DNA of 64,000 nt from Polaribacter pacificus (GCF_038024035.1 NZ_CP150664.1:62001-126000), one strand, 5' to 3'. Positions 16,933 to 25,911 are shown, counted from the first letter of the stretch. Notes: a model not told the origin generated them from the letters alone. Made by a program: numbers and translations.

Positions 16933-17649
16933 ATGAAACTAGATATATTAGCTTTTGGTGCACATCCAGATGATGTAGAATTGGGTTGTGGTGCAACCAT
17001 AGCAAAAGAAATTTCGAATGGGAAAAAGGTTGGAATCGTAGATCTTACCCGTGGTGAGTTAGGTACTCGAGGTTCTGCCGAACTTAGAGATGAAGAAGCT
17101 GCAAATTCAGCAAAAATATTAGGGGTTTCTGTTCGTGAAAATTTAGGTTTTGCTGATGGTTTTTTTACCAATGATAAAGAACACCAGTTAGAAATCATAA
17201 AAATGATTCGTAAATACCAACCAGAAATCGTCTTGTGTAATGCAGTTGATGATCGACATATTGACCACCCTAAAGGGAGTCAGTTAGTTTCTGATGCTTG
17301 TTTTTTAAGTGGTTTGATAAAAATACCTACAGTGTTAAACGGAGTTTCGCAAGAAAAATGGCGCCCAAAAAACGTGTATCATTATATTCAATGGAAAAAC
17401 ATCACTCCAGATTTTGTGGTCGATGTGAGTGGATTTATTGATGTAAAGGTAGCGTCTGTGTTGGCATATAGCTCTCAGTTTTACGATCCTACGAGCAAAG
17501 AACCAGAAACACCAATCACCAGTAAAAATTTTACAGACAGCATTAGTTATCGGGCAAATGATTTAGGCAGACTTATCGGAGTGGAACACGCAGAAGGTTT
17601 TACATCAGAGCGTTATGTAGCAGTAGAAAATTTAGATAAATTAATTTGA
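16933..17649 (+). CDS. bshB1: Bacillithiol biosynthesis deacetylase BshB1
   Basis: A 238-aa LmbE/PIG-L family zinc deacetylase. It opens with the metal-binding motif AFGAHPDDVELGCG (His and Asp ligands, AHPDD). It continues with DLTRGELGTRGS and RENLGFADGFF, characteristic of BshB1, and the third zinc ligand region DRHIDHPKG. BshB1 removes the acetyl group from GlcNAc-malate, giving the amine that BshC joins to cysteine to form bacillithiol, the low-molecular-weight thiol of many Bacteroidota. It is cytoplasmic. The neighbouring trans-sulfuration gene may supply sulfur amino acids. Confidence 0.93.
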   Translation: MKLDILAFGAHPDDVELGCGATIAKEISNGKKVGIVDLTRGELGTRGSAELRDEEAANSAKILGVSVRENLGFADGFFTNDKEHQLEIIKMIRKYQPEIVLCNAVDDRHIDHPKGSQLVSDACFLSGLIKIPTVLNGVSQEKWRPKNVYHYIQWKNITPDFVVDVSGFIDVKVASVLAYSSQFYDPTSKEPETPITSKNFTDSISYRANDLGRLIGVEHAEGFTSERYVAVENLDKLI

Positions 17650-17657
17650 TTTTTCTT

Positions 17658-17688
17658 TTGCCGAGAAACAAAAAATATTTTATATTTG
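17658..17688 (+). promoter_or_regulatory. Promoter of tRNA-His
   Basis: TTG (17658-17660), a 20-bp spacer and TATATTTG (17681-17688) match the Bacteroidota consensus TTG-N17-23-TAnnTTTG. The box ends 15 bp before the mature tRNA 5' end. Confidence 0.65.
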
Positions 17689-17703
17689 CATCCGCAATTA
17701 TAT

Positions 17704-17778
17704 GGTGGTTGTAGCTCAGTTGGTTAGAGTATCGGTTTGTGGTACCGAGGGTCGCGGGTTCGAATCCCGTCTTCCACC
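17704..17778 (+). tRNA. tRNA-His (anticodon GTG)
   Basis: A complete cloverleaf. The D stem is GCTC/GAGT, the anticodon stem TCGGT/ACCGA encloses loop TTGTGGT with anticodon GTG at 17739-17741, and the T arm is GCGGG-TTCGAAT-CCCGT. The extra G-1 (17704) faces C73 (17778), the identity feature of histidine tRNAs. A full CCA is not encoded (CA follows). The acceptor stem GTGGTTG/CTTCCAC pairs at 1-4 and 7 but shows T-T mismatches at 5-68 and 6-67, which is unusual. The gene has its own promoter and terminator. Confidence 0.95.
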
Positions 17779-17787
17779 CAAAATAAC

Positions 17788-17817
17788 AAGCTTCTCTTTT
17801 TAAGAGGAGCTTTTTTT
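17788..17817. terminator. Terminator after tRNA-His
   Basis: An 11-bp stem AAGCTTCTCTT/AAGAGGAGCTT (one G-T pair) around TTT, followed by a T-run. It terminates tRNA-His (+) and may also serve the LytTR regulator gene ending at 17834 on the - strand. Confidence 0.8.
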
Positions 17818-17833
17818 GTGTATTAAATACTGA

Positions 17834-18583
17834 TTATAAGTTGTTTATAGCTTCTAGAACAGCCGCTCTTTTTCTAACCGATACTGGGACGCTTTCTTTG
17901 TTTTGTAAAATTAAATAACCACCGTCTGATTTGATAAACTCTTTGATAAAATTGGGGTTGACCAAATGACTTTGATGCACTCTTATAAACTGATTTTCCT
18001 TTAATAAGTCTGCAAAATATTTTAAGGTTTTAGTAACGAGAACTTTAGATCCATTTTCAAAGAAAAATTGAGTGTAGTTATTATGTGCTTCACAGCGAAT
18101 AATATTTTGAATATCAACAACAACTATTTTTTCTAAACTGTGCAAAGAAATCTTTGTCGGCGGAATATGCTGCTGTTGTATGGTTTGCTGAAGCACATTT
18201 AATTGCTCTTTTTTTAACTCTATCTGTATTGTAGCCTTCTGTATGGCATGTTCTAATTCTGATGGACTATAGGGCTTTAAGATATAGTCAATTGCTGCAA
18301 ACTTAAAAGCTCTAATTGCATATGCATCACTAGCTGTCACAAAAATAATTTTAGAGCCTAGTTCTGGAAATATTTCTAAAAGATCAAAGCCAGTTCCATC
18401 ACCTAACATGATATCTAAAAAAAGAAAATCAGGTGTTTGTTTGCGCAATAATTTTGCTGCATCTACTACAGATTTTGCTTTTCCAATGATTTCTATTTCT
18501 GGATGAAACTGTGCTAAATCAGCAGACAATACTTCTAAAGCACTGTTCATGTCATCAACTAAAATGGCTGTTCTTTTATGCAT
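17834..18583 (-). CDS. LytTR family response regulator
   Basis: A 249-aa two-component regulator. The N-terminal receiver domain (about 5-118) has the acidic pocket DD at residues 10-11, phospho-acceptor Asp57 (FLFLDIMLGDG), conserved Thr/Ser and KPY. A short coiled linker leads to a C-terminal LytTR DNA-binding domain (about 145-248) with IIRCEAHNNYTQFF and FIRVHQSHLVNPNFI. LytTR domains bind pairs of direct repeats of about 9 bp with 21-22-bp spacing. Its ATG follows the kinase stop codon with no gap, so the two are a cognate, coupled pair. A candidate operator lies upstream of the neighbouring secreted-protein gene (22863-22895). Confidence 0.93.
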   Translation of the reverse strand: MHKRTAILVDDMNSALEVLSADLAQFHPEIEIIGKAKSVVDAAKLLRKQTPDFLFLDIMLGDGTGFDLLEIFPELGSKIIFVTASDAYAIRAFKFAAIDYILKPYSPSELEHAIQKATIQIELKKEQLNVLQQTIQQQHIPPTKISLHSLEKIVVVDIQNIIRCEAHNNYTQFFFENGSKVLVTKTLKYFADLLKENQFIRVHQSHLVNPNFIKEFIKSDGGYLILQNKESVPVSVRKRAAVLEAINNL

Positions 18584-21538
18584 CTAATAATCTGTTTTTA
18601 AAGGTATCTTAAACCAAACTTTAGTACCTGTAATTTTTTTATTTTCTTTTAGTTCTTCCATCCTAAAAATTGCTAATGTAGACAAACTCTCAATACGCTC
18701 TTTGGTAATTTTTAGTGCTTTGGATTTGTGCTTGCTTTTCTCTTTGCCTAATTGTGTCTCTATATACCCTTTGCCATTGTCTGTAATACTACAGCATAAA
18801 AATTGTTTTTCAAGACTAAAAGTTATCTCAATTTTAGCAGATGTATTGTTAGAGTCAAATGCGTGTTTAATACTGTTTTCTACAAAAGGTTGCAGTAACA
18901 TTGGGGGGATCAAAATCTCGTCAAGGTCTATTTTTTCAATAGCGCTATAAACAACTAACTCAACCTGTTTTTCACTCATTTGCTGTTCTAAAGCCACATA
19001 GTTTTTAAGGGTTTCTATCTCTTGTTTTAAGCTTATTTCTTCTTCGCGTGAATTTTCTAGAATCCCTCTGAGCAACAAGGCAAATTGATTGACAGTGCTA
19101 TTGACCAAGACTTTTTCACCTCGGTTATTTAATGCTTTAATCCCATTTAATACATTGAATATAAAATGTGGATTCATTTGCAATTGCAACGCTTTTTGCT
19201 CAAGTGTTAACAAATGATTCTCAAGTTTTAATTGCTTTAACTTGGCTAGATTTTTTGTTTTTTCTCTTTTAAGATAGTAGGCTACTGCAAGTAGGAGTAT
19301 TGCTAATGATGCACCAATGACACTAAAAAGAAACCATTGTTTTTGATAAAAAGGGCTATCAATATAAAACAGGATTGATTCTTCTTCACTCAGCAGATCT
19401 TGTTTGTTTTTAGACTGTACCGTAAATGTGTACATGCTTGAGTTTAGATTTGCAAACTCAACAGTATTTTGAGTCGTCCATGGACTGTAATTACCTTTGT
19501 TTAGCTTCCAGCGATATACCACTTGTGTAGGGTTGTTTAGATCTACGGTTTTAAATCGAAATGCCACATTGTTTTCTAGAGGTTTAAGATTTAGTGTTTT
19601 TGTATTGCTATTAATGTCAATATTATCCAGAGTGTTAAAATTGATTTTTAGTTCTTCAAAATATAGTCTAGGTTTAATTTTAGAAAGCTCAATCGGCATT
19701 GCTGTATACTGACTAAGCCCCCTTTGAGTACCAAACCAAATAGAACCATTTGGGTCTAAGCTGATTGCATTTAAACTAGTTTCAACACCCACAAAGCCAT
19801 CGGTAGCATCATAATGCTGCGCTGTTAAGATTTCATTGTTTTCTGAAAGCTCAACAGAGATGACACCATTTGCTGTGCCTACCCAGAGGTGATCTTCAGC
19901 ATCAAAAAGAAGTTGGTTACAAGTGGTAAATGTCAATTCTTTTTGACCTTTTAGCAGTTTAAAGTTGTTCAACTGATTAGACTTGGCAAACCAAATACCT
20001 TTTTCTTGAGTTCCAATAAATACAACACCCTTATGTATAGTAATGGCATTAATTTTTGCTCTTTGATTAAGTATTTCTGTATAGTGATACACTTTATTAT
20101 TAAAAATATACCCTAGAGCACCATTGTTTGTAGCATACCACAGTTTTTGACTTTTATCTAAGGCAATTGTAGAAATGCTAAGATCTTTGATTCCTTTAAC
20201 TCCATTAAAAAGAGTACTTGATTTTACAAAACCCTTGTCAAAATTATAATCCAATTGTACAATTCCTTTATTGACTGTTGCAAGCCAAATTTTTTCTTTG
20301 TTAGGAACTACTTGCGACAATTGATCATGAGGCAGTCCATTTCTTGAGTTTAAATGTTTATAAGGAGTTTCGCCTCTGGCAGAATCATTCTCTTTTTTGT
20401 ATATAAACAAACCATTTTTAGCTGTGGTTAACCATATAGAATTGGTTGAATCTGCAGCAATACTCGTTATTTTAGATTTAATAAAAGGATTTTCTAAGGT
20501 GTAAAAACCGAGGCTGTCTTTTTTAATTAATTGCTGCTTAGAATTTGAGACCCAAAGAGCATCTTGTGTGGCTAAAACAGTAGTGACTCTTGTGTTATTA
20601 AAACCGTTTCTAGAATCAAAATGTTTAAATTTTGGAACAGTTTGTTTTAAAAGCCCAGCACCGCTAGTAGCTATCCAAATATTCTTTTGATGGTCTTTGT
20701 AGATTTTAGTGAAAGCATTGGTCGGTAATCCGGTGTCTGTGCCGCTGTGTTTTACTACGCTAAGTTTTTGTTTGTTTATTAAGTATATCCCATTGGTATT
20801 TGTAGTTATCCATAACTGTTCATCATCAAAACTTCCGATAGAATTAATATCTAAAATATACTTGTTCTCTTGTGAGCTTGTTCCGTTTTGGATGCTAAAG
20901 AGCCCACTCTTTAAGCTTCCTACAATCAAGCTGTTTTGCTGCTTGTAAATTGCGGTAAAATGTCCAGGTTGTATAAGAGCTGCATTTGAGCTGTTGTCAA
21001 AATCCTCAATCTTCCAAAGACCCAAGTGATTGGCTGCCCAAAAAGATCCTTTGTAGAATACTAGATCATTTACAGGAGCTAAATCAATTTTTTGATTTGC
21101 TTTTAAAGGCTGCAAATAATTATTTTTAAGCAGGTATACACCTTGGTTGGTGGCAAAATACCAATGCTTTTGAACCTTTATAATTTTAAGAATCTTAGGA
21201 CTTTTATAGCTAACAAATGAATCACGTACTTTTATGGTTAAGCCTTGGTTGGTGCCAATAAAAAGACTGTCTTTGTGGGCAACTAAAGCATTGATATAAT
21301 TAGATTCTAGGCCATTTTTTTGAGTGAATACATTAAATTCCTTTCCGTCAAAACGAGCTAAACCACCTCCTTGAGTCGCCAAATACAAATATCCAAAAGC
21401 ATCTTCTGTAATGTCTATAATTTGTGACTGTGGCAAACCTTCTTCTATAGAATATTGAATGTACTGTTTTTTTTGCCCTTGTAGGTTAAAAACAGCCAAA
21501 AGGCATGCAATACAAAAGAGGTAAAAAGTTTTTTTCAT
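18584..21538 (-). CDS. Two-component regulator propeller sensor histidine kinase (LytS-type)
   Basis: A 984-aa membrane sensor. The order is signal peptide (about 1-22), periplasmic two-component propeller repeats (about 25-600; repeats such as EDAFGYLYLATQGGGLARFDG), a Y_Y_Y domain (about 640-715), one TM (about 725-745), a coiled linker, and a His_kinase/HATPase module. The phospho-acceptor His is in NPHFIFNVLNG near residue 790; the ATP-binding N box is PFVENSIKHAF and the G box DNGKGY. There is no fused receiver or DNA-binding domain, unlike HTCS hybrids. It signals to the adjacent LytTR regulator. The ATG at 21538 gives the signal peptide; an upstream start at 21580 does not. The ligand is unknown. 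Confidence 0.92.
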   Translation of the reverse strand: MKKTFYLFCIACLLAVFNLQGQKKQYIQYSIEEGLPQSQIIDITEDAFGYLYLATQGGGLARFDGKEFNVFTQKNGLESNYINALVAHKDSLFIGTNQGLTIKVRDSFVSYKSPKILKIIKVQKHWYFATNQGVYLLKNNYLQPLKANQKIDLAPVNDLVFYKGSFWAANHLGLWKIEDFDNSSNAALIQPGHFTAIYKQQNSLIVGSLKSGLFSIQNGTSSQENKYILDINSIGSFDDEQLWITTNTNGIYLINKQKLSVVKHSGTDTGLPTNAFTKIYKDHQKNIWIATSGAGLLKQTVPKFKHFDSRNGFNNTRVTTVLATQDALWVSNSKQQLIKKDSLGFYTLENPFIKSKITSIAADSTNSIWLTTAKNGLFIYKKENDSARGETPYKHLNSRNGLPHDQLSQVVPNKEKIWLATVNKGIVQLDYNFDKGFVKSSTLFNGVKGIKDLSISTIALDKSQKLWYATNNGALGYIFNNKVYHYTEILNQRAKINAITIHKGVVFIGTQEKGIWFAKSNQLNNFKLLKGQKELTFTTCNQLLFDAEDHLWVGTANGVISVELSENNEILTAQHYDATDGFVGVETSLNAISLDPNGSIWFGTQRGLSQYTAMPIELSKIKPRLYFEELKINFNTLDNIDINSNTKTLNLKPLENNVAFRFKTVDLNNPTQVVYRWKLNKGNYSPWTTQNTVEFANLNSSMYTFTVQSKNKQDLLSEEESILFYIDSPFYQKQWFLFSVIGASLAILLLAVAYYLKREKTKNLAKLKQLKLENHLLTLEQKALQLQMNPHFIFNVLNGIKALNNRGEKVLVNSTVNQFALLLRGILENSREEEISLKQEIETLKNYVALEQQMSEKQVELVVYSAIEKIDLDEILIPPMLLQPFVENSIKHAFDSNNTSAKIEITFSLEKQFLCCSITDNGKGYIETQLGKEKSKHKSKALKITKERIESLSTLAIFRMEELKENKKITGTKVWFKIPLKTDY

Positions 21539-21680
21539 TTGATAATTTATACGGATAAGAAACATCAAAAATCTATCCAAAGCAGCTTAACAGTTTAAAA
21601 ATAAAGAATAGAAAGGAGAATTGTTTATATTTAGAATTGTTTTTTAAATTAATAGGATTATTAAAAAAAACAACAAAGAA

Positions 21681-21706
21681 AAAGGCTCGTTAAAAACGAG
21701 CCTTTT
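21681..21706 (-). terminator. Terminator after the hypothetical secreted-protein gene
   Basis: The stem AAAGGCTCGTT/AACGAGCCTTT with loop AAA lies a few bases after the stop at 21714 and is followed by a T-rich stretch on the - strand. It separates this gene from the downstream kinase operon. Confidence 0.8.
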
Positions 21707-21713
21707 GGAGTTC

Positions 21714-22790
21714 TTAATGGATGCTATACAAGCGAAGATTGTCAATTTCTGGTTCTATATGTTGCAAGTCTCCATAAGGTTGAATTAAGGGTTTTAATAC
21801 TGATAAAACCGTAGTGATTGCTTTTATAGTCAACTTGTCTTTTTTGGTTTTAGAACTCCATCTAAATTTTTCTAAAGGAATGTTTAAATTGTCCATTTTT
21901 GCTGAGATTTCATCATTGTTTTTAACCCAGTCGATAATTTCTTCTTGATTTTCAAAATAAGGAACTTCTTCATCTCCTTCGTAAATAAACTCCCAAGATA
22001 AAGGAATATTAAATTGAATAGTATACGCATCTCCTACAAAACGCTCTGTTTCATTGTTCAATGCGTCATACCAATCAATCTCTTTTTCATTAGGATATTT
22101 CTTTGCAATTTCTTTTGATAAATCTACTTTCCCTGGCGAGTTGGCTGTTGGGTAAAAAACAGTATATGATTTAGCCAAATTGTGAGGAGAAAATTTTTCA
22201 CCAAATACATTATAATAAGAACTCGCTATAATTTTTGGACTTACATCAGATGTAGATAGGGTCGATTTTAACAGCAAAACCAAATCGGCATCATCACCAA
22301 GAGCTGAGGCGTTAAAAATGATATTTGTGTCTTGTGTAATCCCTTGGTTTAATTTTGGGATTTCACCATTGAGTAAAGCCTCTTTTAAATTGTTAGCTGT
22401 TGTCTTTTTTCCATGAACATTGGTTTCTAATTCCATTCCAGTCCAAGGATTGTTTTTGCTTACGATATAGATGTCTGTATATAAACGCTCATCGTAGTTT
22501 GCATTTAGCCAGTTAATAATTTCTGTTATTGAAAATGCTTCAGTAACCACTTCAAATTGTTTGTCTTCGTAGTATTTTTTTGCATTCTTATAATAATCAG
22601 ATCCATCTGTTCCGGCTATAAAAACCAAAGGCTCTCTATAGATTGGAGCCTCATTCGATTGGCTGCTAGTAATTGCTAGGTCTGTTGTTGTTTTTTTAGC
22701 TTTATTTGCTGTGCTCTCACAACGAATAAATGTTAGGCTTAGTGTTGCTAAAAATGCTGCTAAGATTGAAGTTTTGATTGCTATTTTCAT
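21714..22790 (-). CDS. Hypothetical secreted protein next to a LytTR system
   Basis: A 358-aa protein I do not recognise. It has an N-terminal signal sequence (about 1-24) ending in FIRCES; the cysteine could be lipidated, but the preceding Arg is atypical for a lipobox. A Ser/Thr-rich linker precedes the mature domain from about residue 50. That domain starts with a strand and glycine turn (LVFIAGTDGSDYY) and later shows NIIFNASALGDDADLVLLL, an alpha/beta pattern. No catalytic motif was identified. It precedes the kinase/LytTR operon on the same strand but is separated from it by a terminator. Its upstream region has a paired direct repeat and a -7 box, so it is a likely regulon member. Confidence 0.7.
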   Translation of the reverse strand: MKIAIKTSILAAFLATLSLTFIRCESTANKAKKTTTDLAITSSQSNEAPIYREPLVFIAGTDGSDYYKNAKKYYEDKQFEVVTEAFSITEIINWLNANYDERLYTDIYIVSKNNPWTGMELETNVHGKKTTANNLKEALLNGEIPKLNQGITQDTNIIFNASALGDDADLVLLLKSTLSTSDVSPKIIASSYYNVFGEKFSPHNLAKSYTVFYPTANSPGKVDLSKEIAKKYPNEKEIDWYDALNNETERFVGDAYTIQFNIPLSWEFIYEGDEEVPYFENQEEIIDWVKNNDEISAKMDNLNIPLEKFRWSSKTKKDKLTIKAITTVLSVLKPLIQPYGDLQHIEPEIDNLRLYSIH

Positions 22791-22825
22791 AATACAAGAT
22801 TTAAGGTTACTATTTCTTTGTTACC

Positions 22826-22833
22826 CAAATCTA
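22826..22833 (-). promoter_or_regulatory. -7 box of the hypothetical secreted-protein gene
   Basis: The - strand reads TAGATTTG (consensus TAnnTTTG), 35 bp before the ATG at 22790. No -33 TTG is seen at the proper distance, which suits an activator-dependent promoter. Confidence 0.45.
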
Positions 22834-22862
22834 GTACTAAACAGTTGTTCTAATGTTGGTGT

Positions 22863-22895
22863 TTGAGAATTCGTCGTACTTGGTTGAGAATTCGT
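22863..22895 (-). promoter_or_regulatory. Candidate LytTR-type operator (paired direct repeat)
   Basis: Two identical 12-bp copies of ACGAATTCTCAA (- strand, 22895-22884 and 22874-22863) have a 21-bp period. LytTR regulators bind direct repeats with this spacing. The pair starts 30 bp upstream of the -7 box, a usual place for an activator, and a LytTR regulator gene is nearby. Confidence 0.5.
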
Positions 22896-22911
22896 AAAAC
22901 TTAGATGCTTT

Positions 22912-25701
22912 TTATTGTAATTTTTCTTTTAAATAGCTTGCTGTATATGATGAATTTGATAAAACTAGTTCTTCTGGTGTTCCTTGAAATAAGAGTTCAC
23001 CGCCTTTTTTACCACCTTCCTTGCCTAAATCAATTATATAATCAGCGCATTTTATGAGCTCAATATTATGCTCAACAACCAAGATAGAATGTCCTTTTTC
23101 TATAAGCGCATCAAATGAGTTGATTAGTTTTTTAATATCGTGAAAATGTAGCCCTGTTGTTGGTTCATCAAAAATAAAGAGCGCCTTGTCTTTGGTGTTT
23201 CCTTTTACTAAGAATGATGCCAGTTTAATACGTTGAGCTTCTCCGCCAGAGAGGGTAGAAGAAGATTGTCCAAGTTGTACGTAGCCCAAACCAACATCTT
23301 GAAGTGGTTTTAGTTTTTGAACAATCTTTAATTGATCTGTATTTGTAAAAAAATCGACAGCATCATCTATGGTCAAATTAAGAATATCATCTATTGATTT
23401 TCCATCAACTCTAATCTCAAGAACCTCTTTTTTAAAGCGTTTTCCATTACAAGCATCACATTCTAAATGCACATCAGCCATAAATTGCATTTCTATCGTA
23501 ACTTCTCCTTCTCCTTTGCAAACTTCACATCGACCTCCTTCTACATTAAAAGAAAAATGCTTTGGCTTGTAGTTTCTGATTTTAGCAAGCTTTTGATTGG
23601 CAAATAGATTTCTAATATCATCATAGGCTTTTATATAGGTTACTGGGTTAGATCTTGAAGATCTTCCAATCGGGTTTTGATCGATAAACTCTAAATGCTT
23701 GAGATTTTCAAACGAACCTTCTATGGCTGTAAATTGACCTATTTTGTCACCAAATCCAAATAGTTTTTTTTGCAAGGCTGGGTATAAAATCTTTTTTACC
23801 AGTGTGCTTTTACCACTCCCCGAAACTCCAGTAATGACGGTTAGGTTATTTAAAGGAAACCGAACATTGATGTTTTTTAAATTGTGCTCACGAGCCCCAA
23901 TAATGTCTATATAATTTTTAGAACTCCGCCTTGTTCTAGGGATAGGAATCACCAATTCTTGGTTCAGGTATTTGGCTGTTAAAGAATCTGATTTTAAAAT
24001 GTCTTGATAGCTTCCTTCAGCAACAACATGCCCTCCAAAAGTACCAGCTTCTGGACCTATATCAATAATATAATCGGCAATTTTCATAATATCTTCATCG
24101 TGTTCTACAACAATGACGGTATTGCCAAGATCTCGTAAGTTTTTTAAGACACCAATCAATCGCTCGGTATCTTTTGGATGCAAGCCAATGCTAGGCTCAT
24201 CAAGAATATACATCGATCCAACCAGTGAGCTACCTAAAGAAGTGGCTAAGTTTATTCGTTGACTTTCACCTCCTGATAGGGAGTTTGAAGTTCTGTTTAG
24301 TGTTAGGTAATTTAATCCAACATTGTCTAAAAAACCCAATCGATTGTTAATTTCGGTGAGCAATCGCTTTGCTATTTTTTCATCGGTTGGCTCTAGTTGT
24401 AAGCTGCTAAAAAACAAGATGAGTTCATCGATAGGTAGGCTTACCAAATCTGAAATATTCTTAGTTGCAATTTTTACATAATTGGTTTCTTTTCGCAAGC
24501 GTTTACCATGACACTCCTTACAAATTGTTTTACCGCGATACCTAGAGAGCATCACTCTGTTCTGAATTTTATAACTTTTTTCTTCTAACTGTTGAAAAAA
24601 ATGATGAATGCCTTTAAAGTCTTTGGTGCCTTCCCAAACCAGTTTTATTTGATCCTCTGTCAATTCAAACCACGGTTTGTGGATAGGAATATCGTATTGA
24701 AAGGCGTGGTTGATAAGCTCGTCTTTATAGATCCTAAAGGTGTCTGATTTAAATGGAACGATTGCATCTTCATAGATAGACAATCCCGTGTTTGGGATTA
24801 CCAAATCTGCATCGATACCAATAATATTGCCATAACCCTCACAAGAAGGGCAAGCACCGTAAGGATTGTTAAAACTAAACAAGTGTGTGTTTGGCTCTAA
24901 AAAGCTCATCCCATCCAACTCAAATTTATTGCTAAATTCAAGAATTTCACCCGTTGTTAGGTTTTGTAAACTACAACTGCCTTTCCCTTCAAAAAATGCC
25001 GTTTGAACAGCATCGGCCAATCGATTGTAAAAATCTTCATCGTCTTTAACTACAACTCGATCGACTACAAGTGAGAGGGGTTCGTTTTTGTATAAAGTTT
25101 GATCAAACTCCTCTATACGATGAATTGTGTTAAGGTGTTGAATTCGTGCATAACCTTGCTGTGAAAAGACGTGTAATAAGTTTTCTAAAGTTTTATTTCC
25201 GTCAAAAATAACAGGTGCTAATAAAATAAATTTTGTTCCAATATCAAATGTTTTAATGCGGTTGATGACATCTGTTACCGTGTCCTTAACAACTAGTTGG
25301 TTAGATATAGGAGAGTAGGTCTTTCCGATCCTAGCAAAAAGTAATTTCATATAATCATAAATCTCAGTACTGGTTCCAACTGTTGATCTTGGATTTGTAG
25401 AGTTTACTTTTTGCTCAATAGCAATTGCAGGAGCAATTCCTTTTATATAATCTACTTTTGGTTTGTGTAATTTTCCTAAAAATTGACGCGCATAAGATGA
25501 TAGACTTTCTACATATCTACGTTGGCCTTCTGCGTACAAAGTATCAAACGCCAAGGATGACTTACCAGAGCCAGATAGCCCTGTAATTACCACTAATTTA
25601 TTTCTGGGAATGACAACATCAATATCCTTTAAATTGTGAAGCTTAGCACCTTTAATAATTATATTTTCTTTCGGATTTACAGTGGTAAGATCTAATTTCA
25701 T
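22912..25701 (-). CDS. uvrA: Excinuclease ABC subunit UvrA
   Basis: A 929-aa UvrA, the damage-recognition ATPase of nucleotide excision repair. It has two ABC modules: the first Walker A is GLSGSGKSSLAFDT, with signature LSGGESQR; the second is GVSGSGKSTLVKK, with signature LSGGEAQR. Zinc-binding cysteine pairs are visible (CPSCEG, CKECHG, CEVCKG, CDACNG). QFLGKLHKPKVDYIKG belongs to the UvrB-interaction region. Length is normal. The ATG at 25701 is chosen because a -7 box lies just upstream at 25707-25714, which rules out the start at 25731. It diverges from the ECF sigma-factor gene. Confidence 0.95.
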   Translation of the reverse strand: MKLDLTTVNPKENIIIKGAKLHNLKDIDVVIPRNKLVVITGLSGSGKSSLAFDTLYAEGQRRYVESLSSYARQFLGKLHKPKVDYIKGIAPAIAIEQKVNSTNPRSTVGTSTEIYDYMKLLFARIGKTYSPISNQLVVKDTVTDVINRIKTFDIGTKFILLAPVIFDGNKTLENLLHVFSQQGYARIQHLNTIHRIEEFDQTLYKNEPLSLVVDRVVVKDDEDFYNRLADAVQTAFFEGKGSCSLQNLTTGEILEFSNKFELDGMSFLEPNTHLFSFNNPYGACPSCEGYGNIIGIDADLVIPNTGLSIYEDAIVPFKSDTFRIYKDELINHAFQYDIPIHKPWFELTEDQIKLVWEGTKDFKGIHHFFQQLEEKSYKIQNRVMLSRYRGKTICKECHGKRLRKETNYVKIATKNISDLVSLPIDELILFFSSLQLEPTDEKIAKRLLTEINNRLGFLDNVGLNYLTLNRTSNSLSGGESQRINLATSLGSSLVGSMYILDEPSIGLHPKDTERLIGVLKNLRDLGNTVIVVEHDEDIMKIADYIIDIGPEAGTFGGHVVAEGSYQDILKSDSLTAKYLNQELVIPIPRTRRSSKNYIDIIGAREHNLKNINVRFPLNNLTVITGVSGSGKSTLVKKILYPALQKKLFGFGDKIGQFTAIEGSFENLKHLEFIDQNPIGRSSRSNPVTYIKAYDDIRNLFANQKLAKIRNYKPKHFSFNVEGGRCEVCKGEGEVTIEMQFMADVHLECDACNGKRFKKEVLEIRVDGKSIDDILNLTIDDAVDFFTNTDQLKIVQKLKPLQDVGLGYVQLGQSSSTLSGGEAQRIKLASFLVKGNTKDKALFIFDEPTTGLHFHDIKKLINSFDALIEKGHSILVVEHNIELIKCADYIIDLGKEGGKKGGELLFQGTPEELVLSNSSYTASYLKEKLQ

Positions 25702-25706
25702 TGAGT

Positions 25707-25714
25707 CAAAAATA
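25707..25714 (-). promoter_or_regulatory. -7 box of uvrA
   Basis: TATTTTTG on the - strand, only 5 bp before the ATG at 25701. If used, the transcript would be leaderless or nearly so. No clear -33 element. Confidence 0.4.
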
Positions 25715-25911
25715 AGCCATAAAAATACCATTTTTAAAAGAGAATTTAAAGCAGATCTAGAATAAAATACAATTAGATTTGTGTTTTTGATAAAAATGTA
25801 TCATATTTGAAATAGTATTCACTACAAAACAAAACGCGTATCGCATAAAATTACTTTTAACATTTAGATAATAAATTCCTGAAGGCTCTTCGCTTTCTTA
25901 AAAGTAATACT

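Noticed and set aside
16749..17198. 149-aa frame on the - strand opposite bshB1
   Set aside because: It overlaps clearly conserved coding sequence (BshB1) and has no recognisable motif; a shadow frame.
21611..21642. AGAATTGTTT direct repeat before the kinase gene as a LytTR operator
   Set aside because: The period is 16 bp, not 21-22 bp, and the sequence differs from the paired repeat at 22863-22895.
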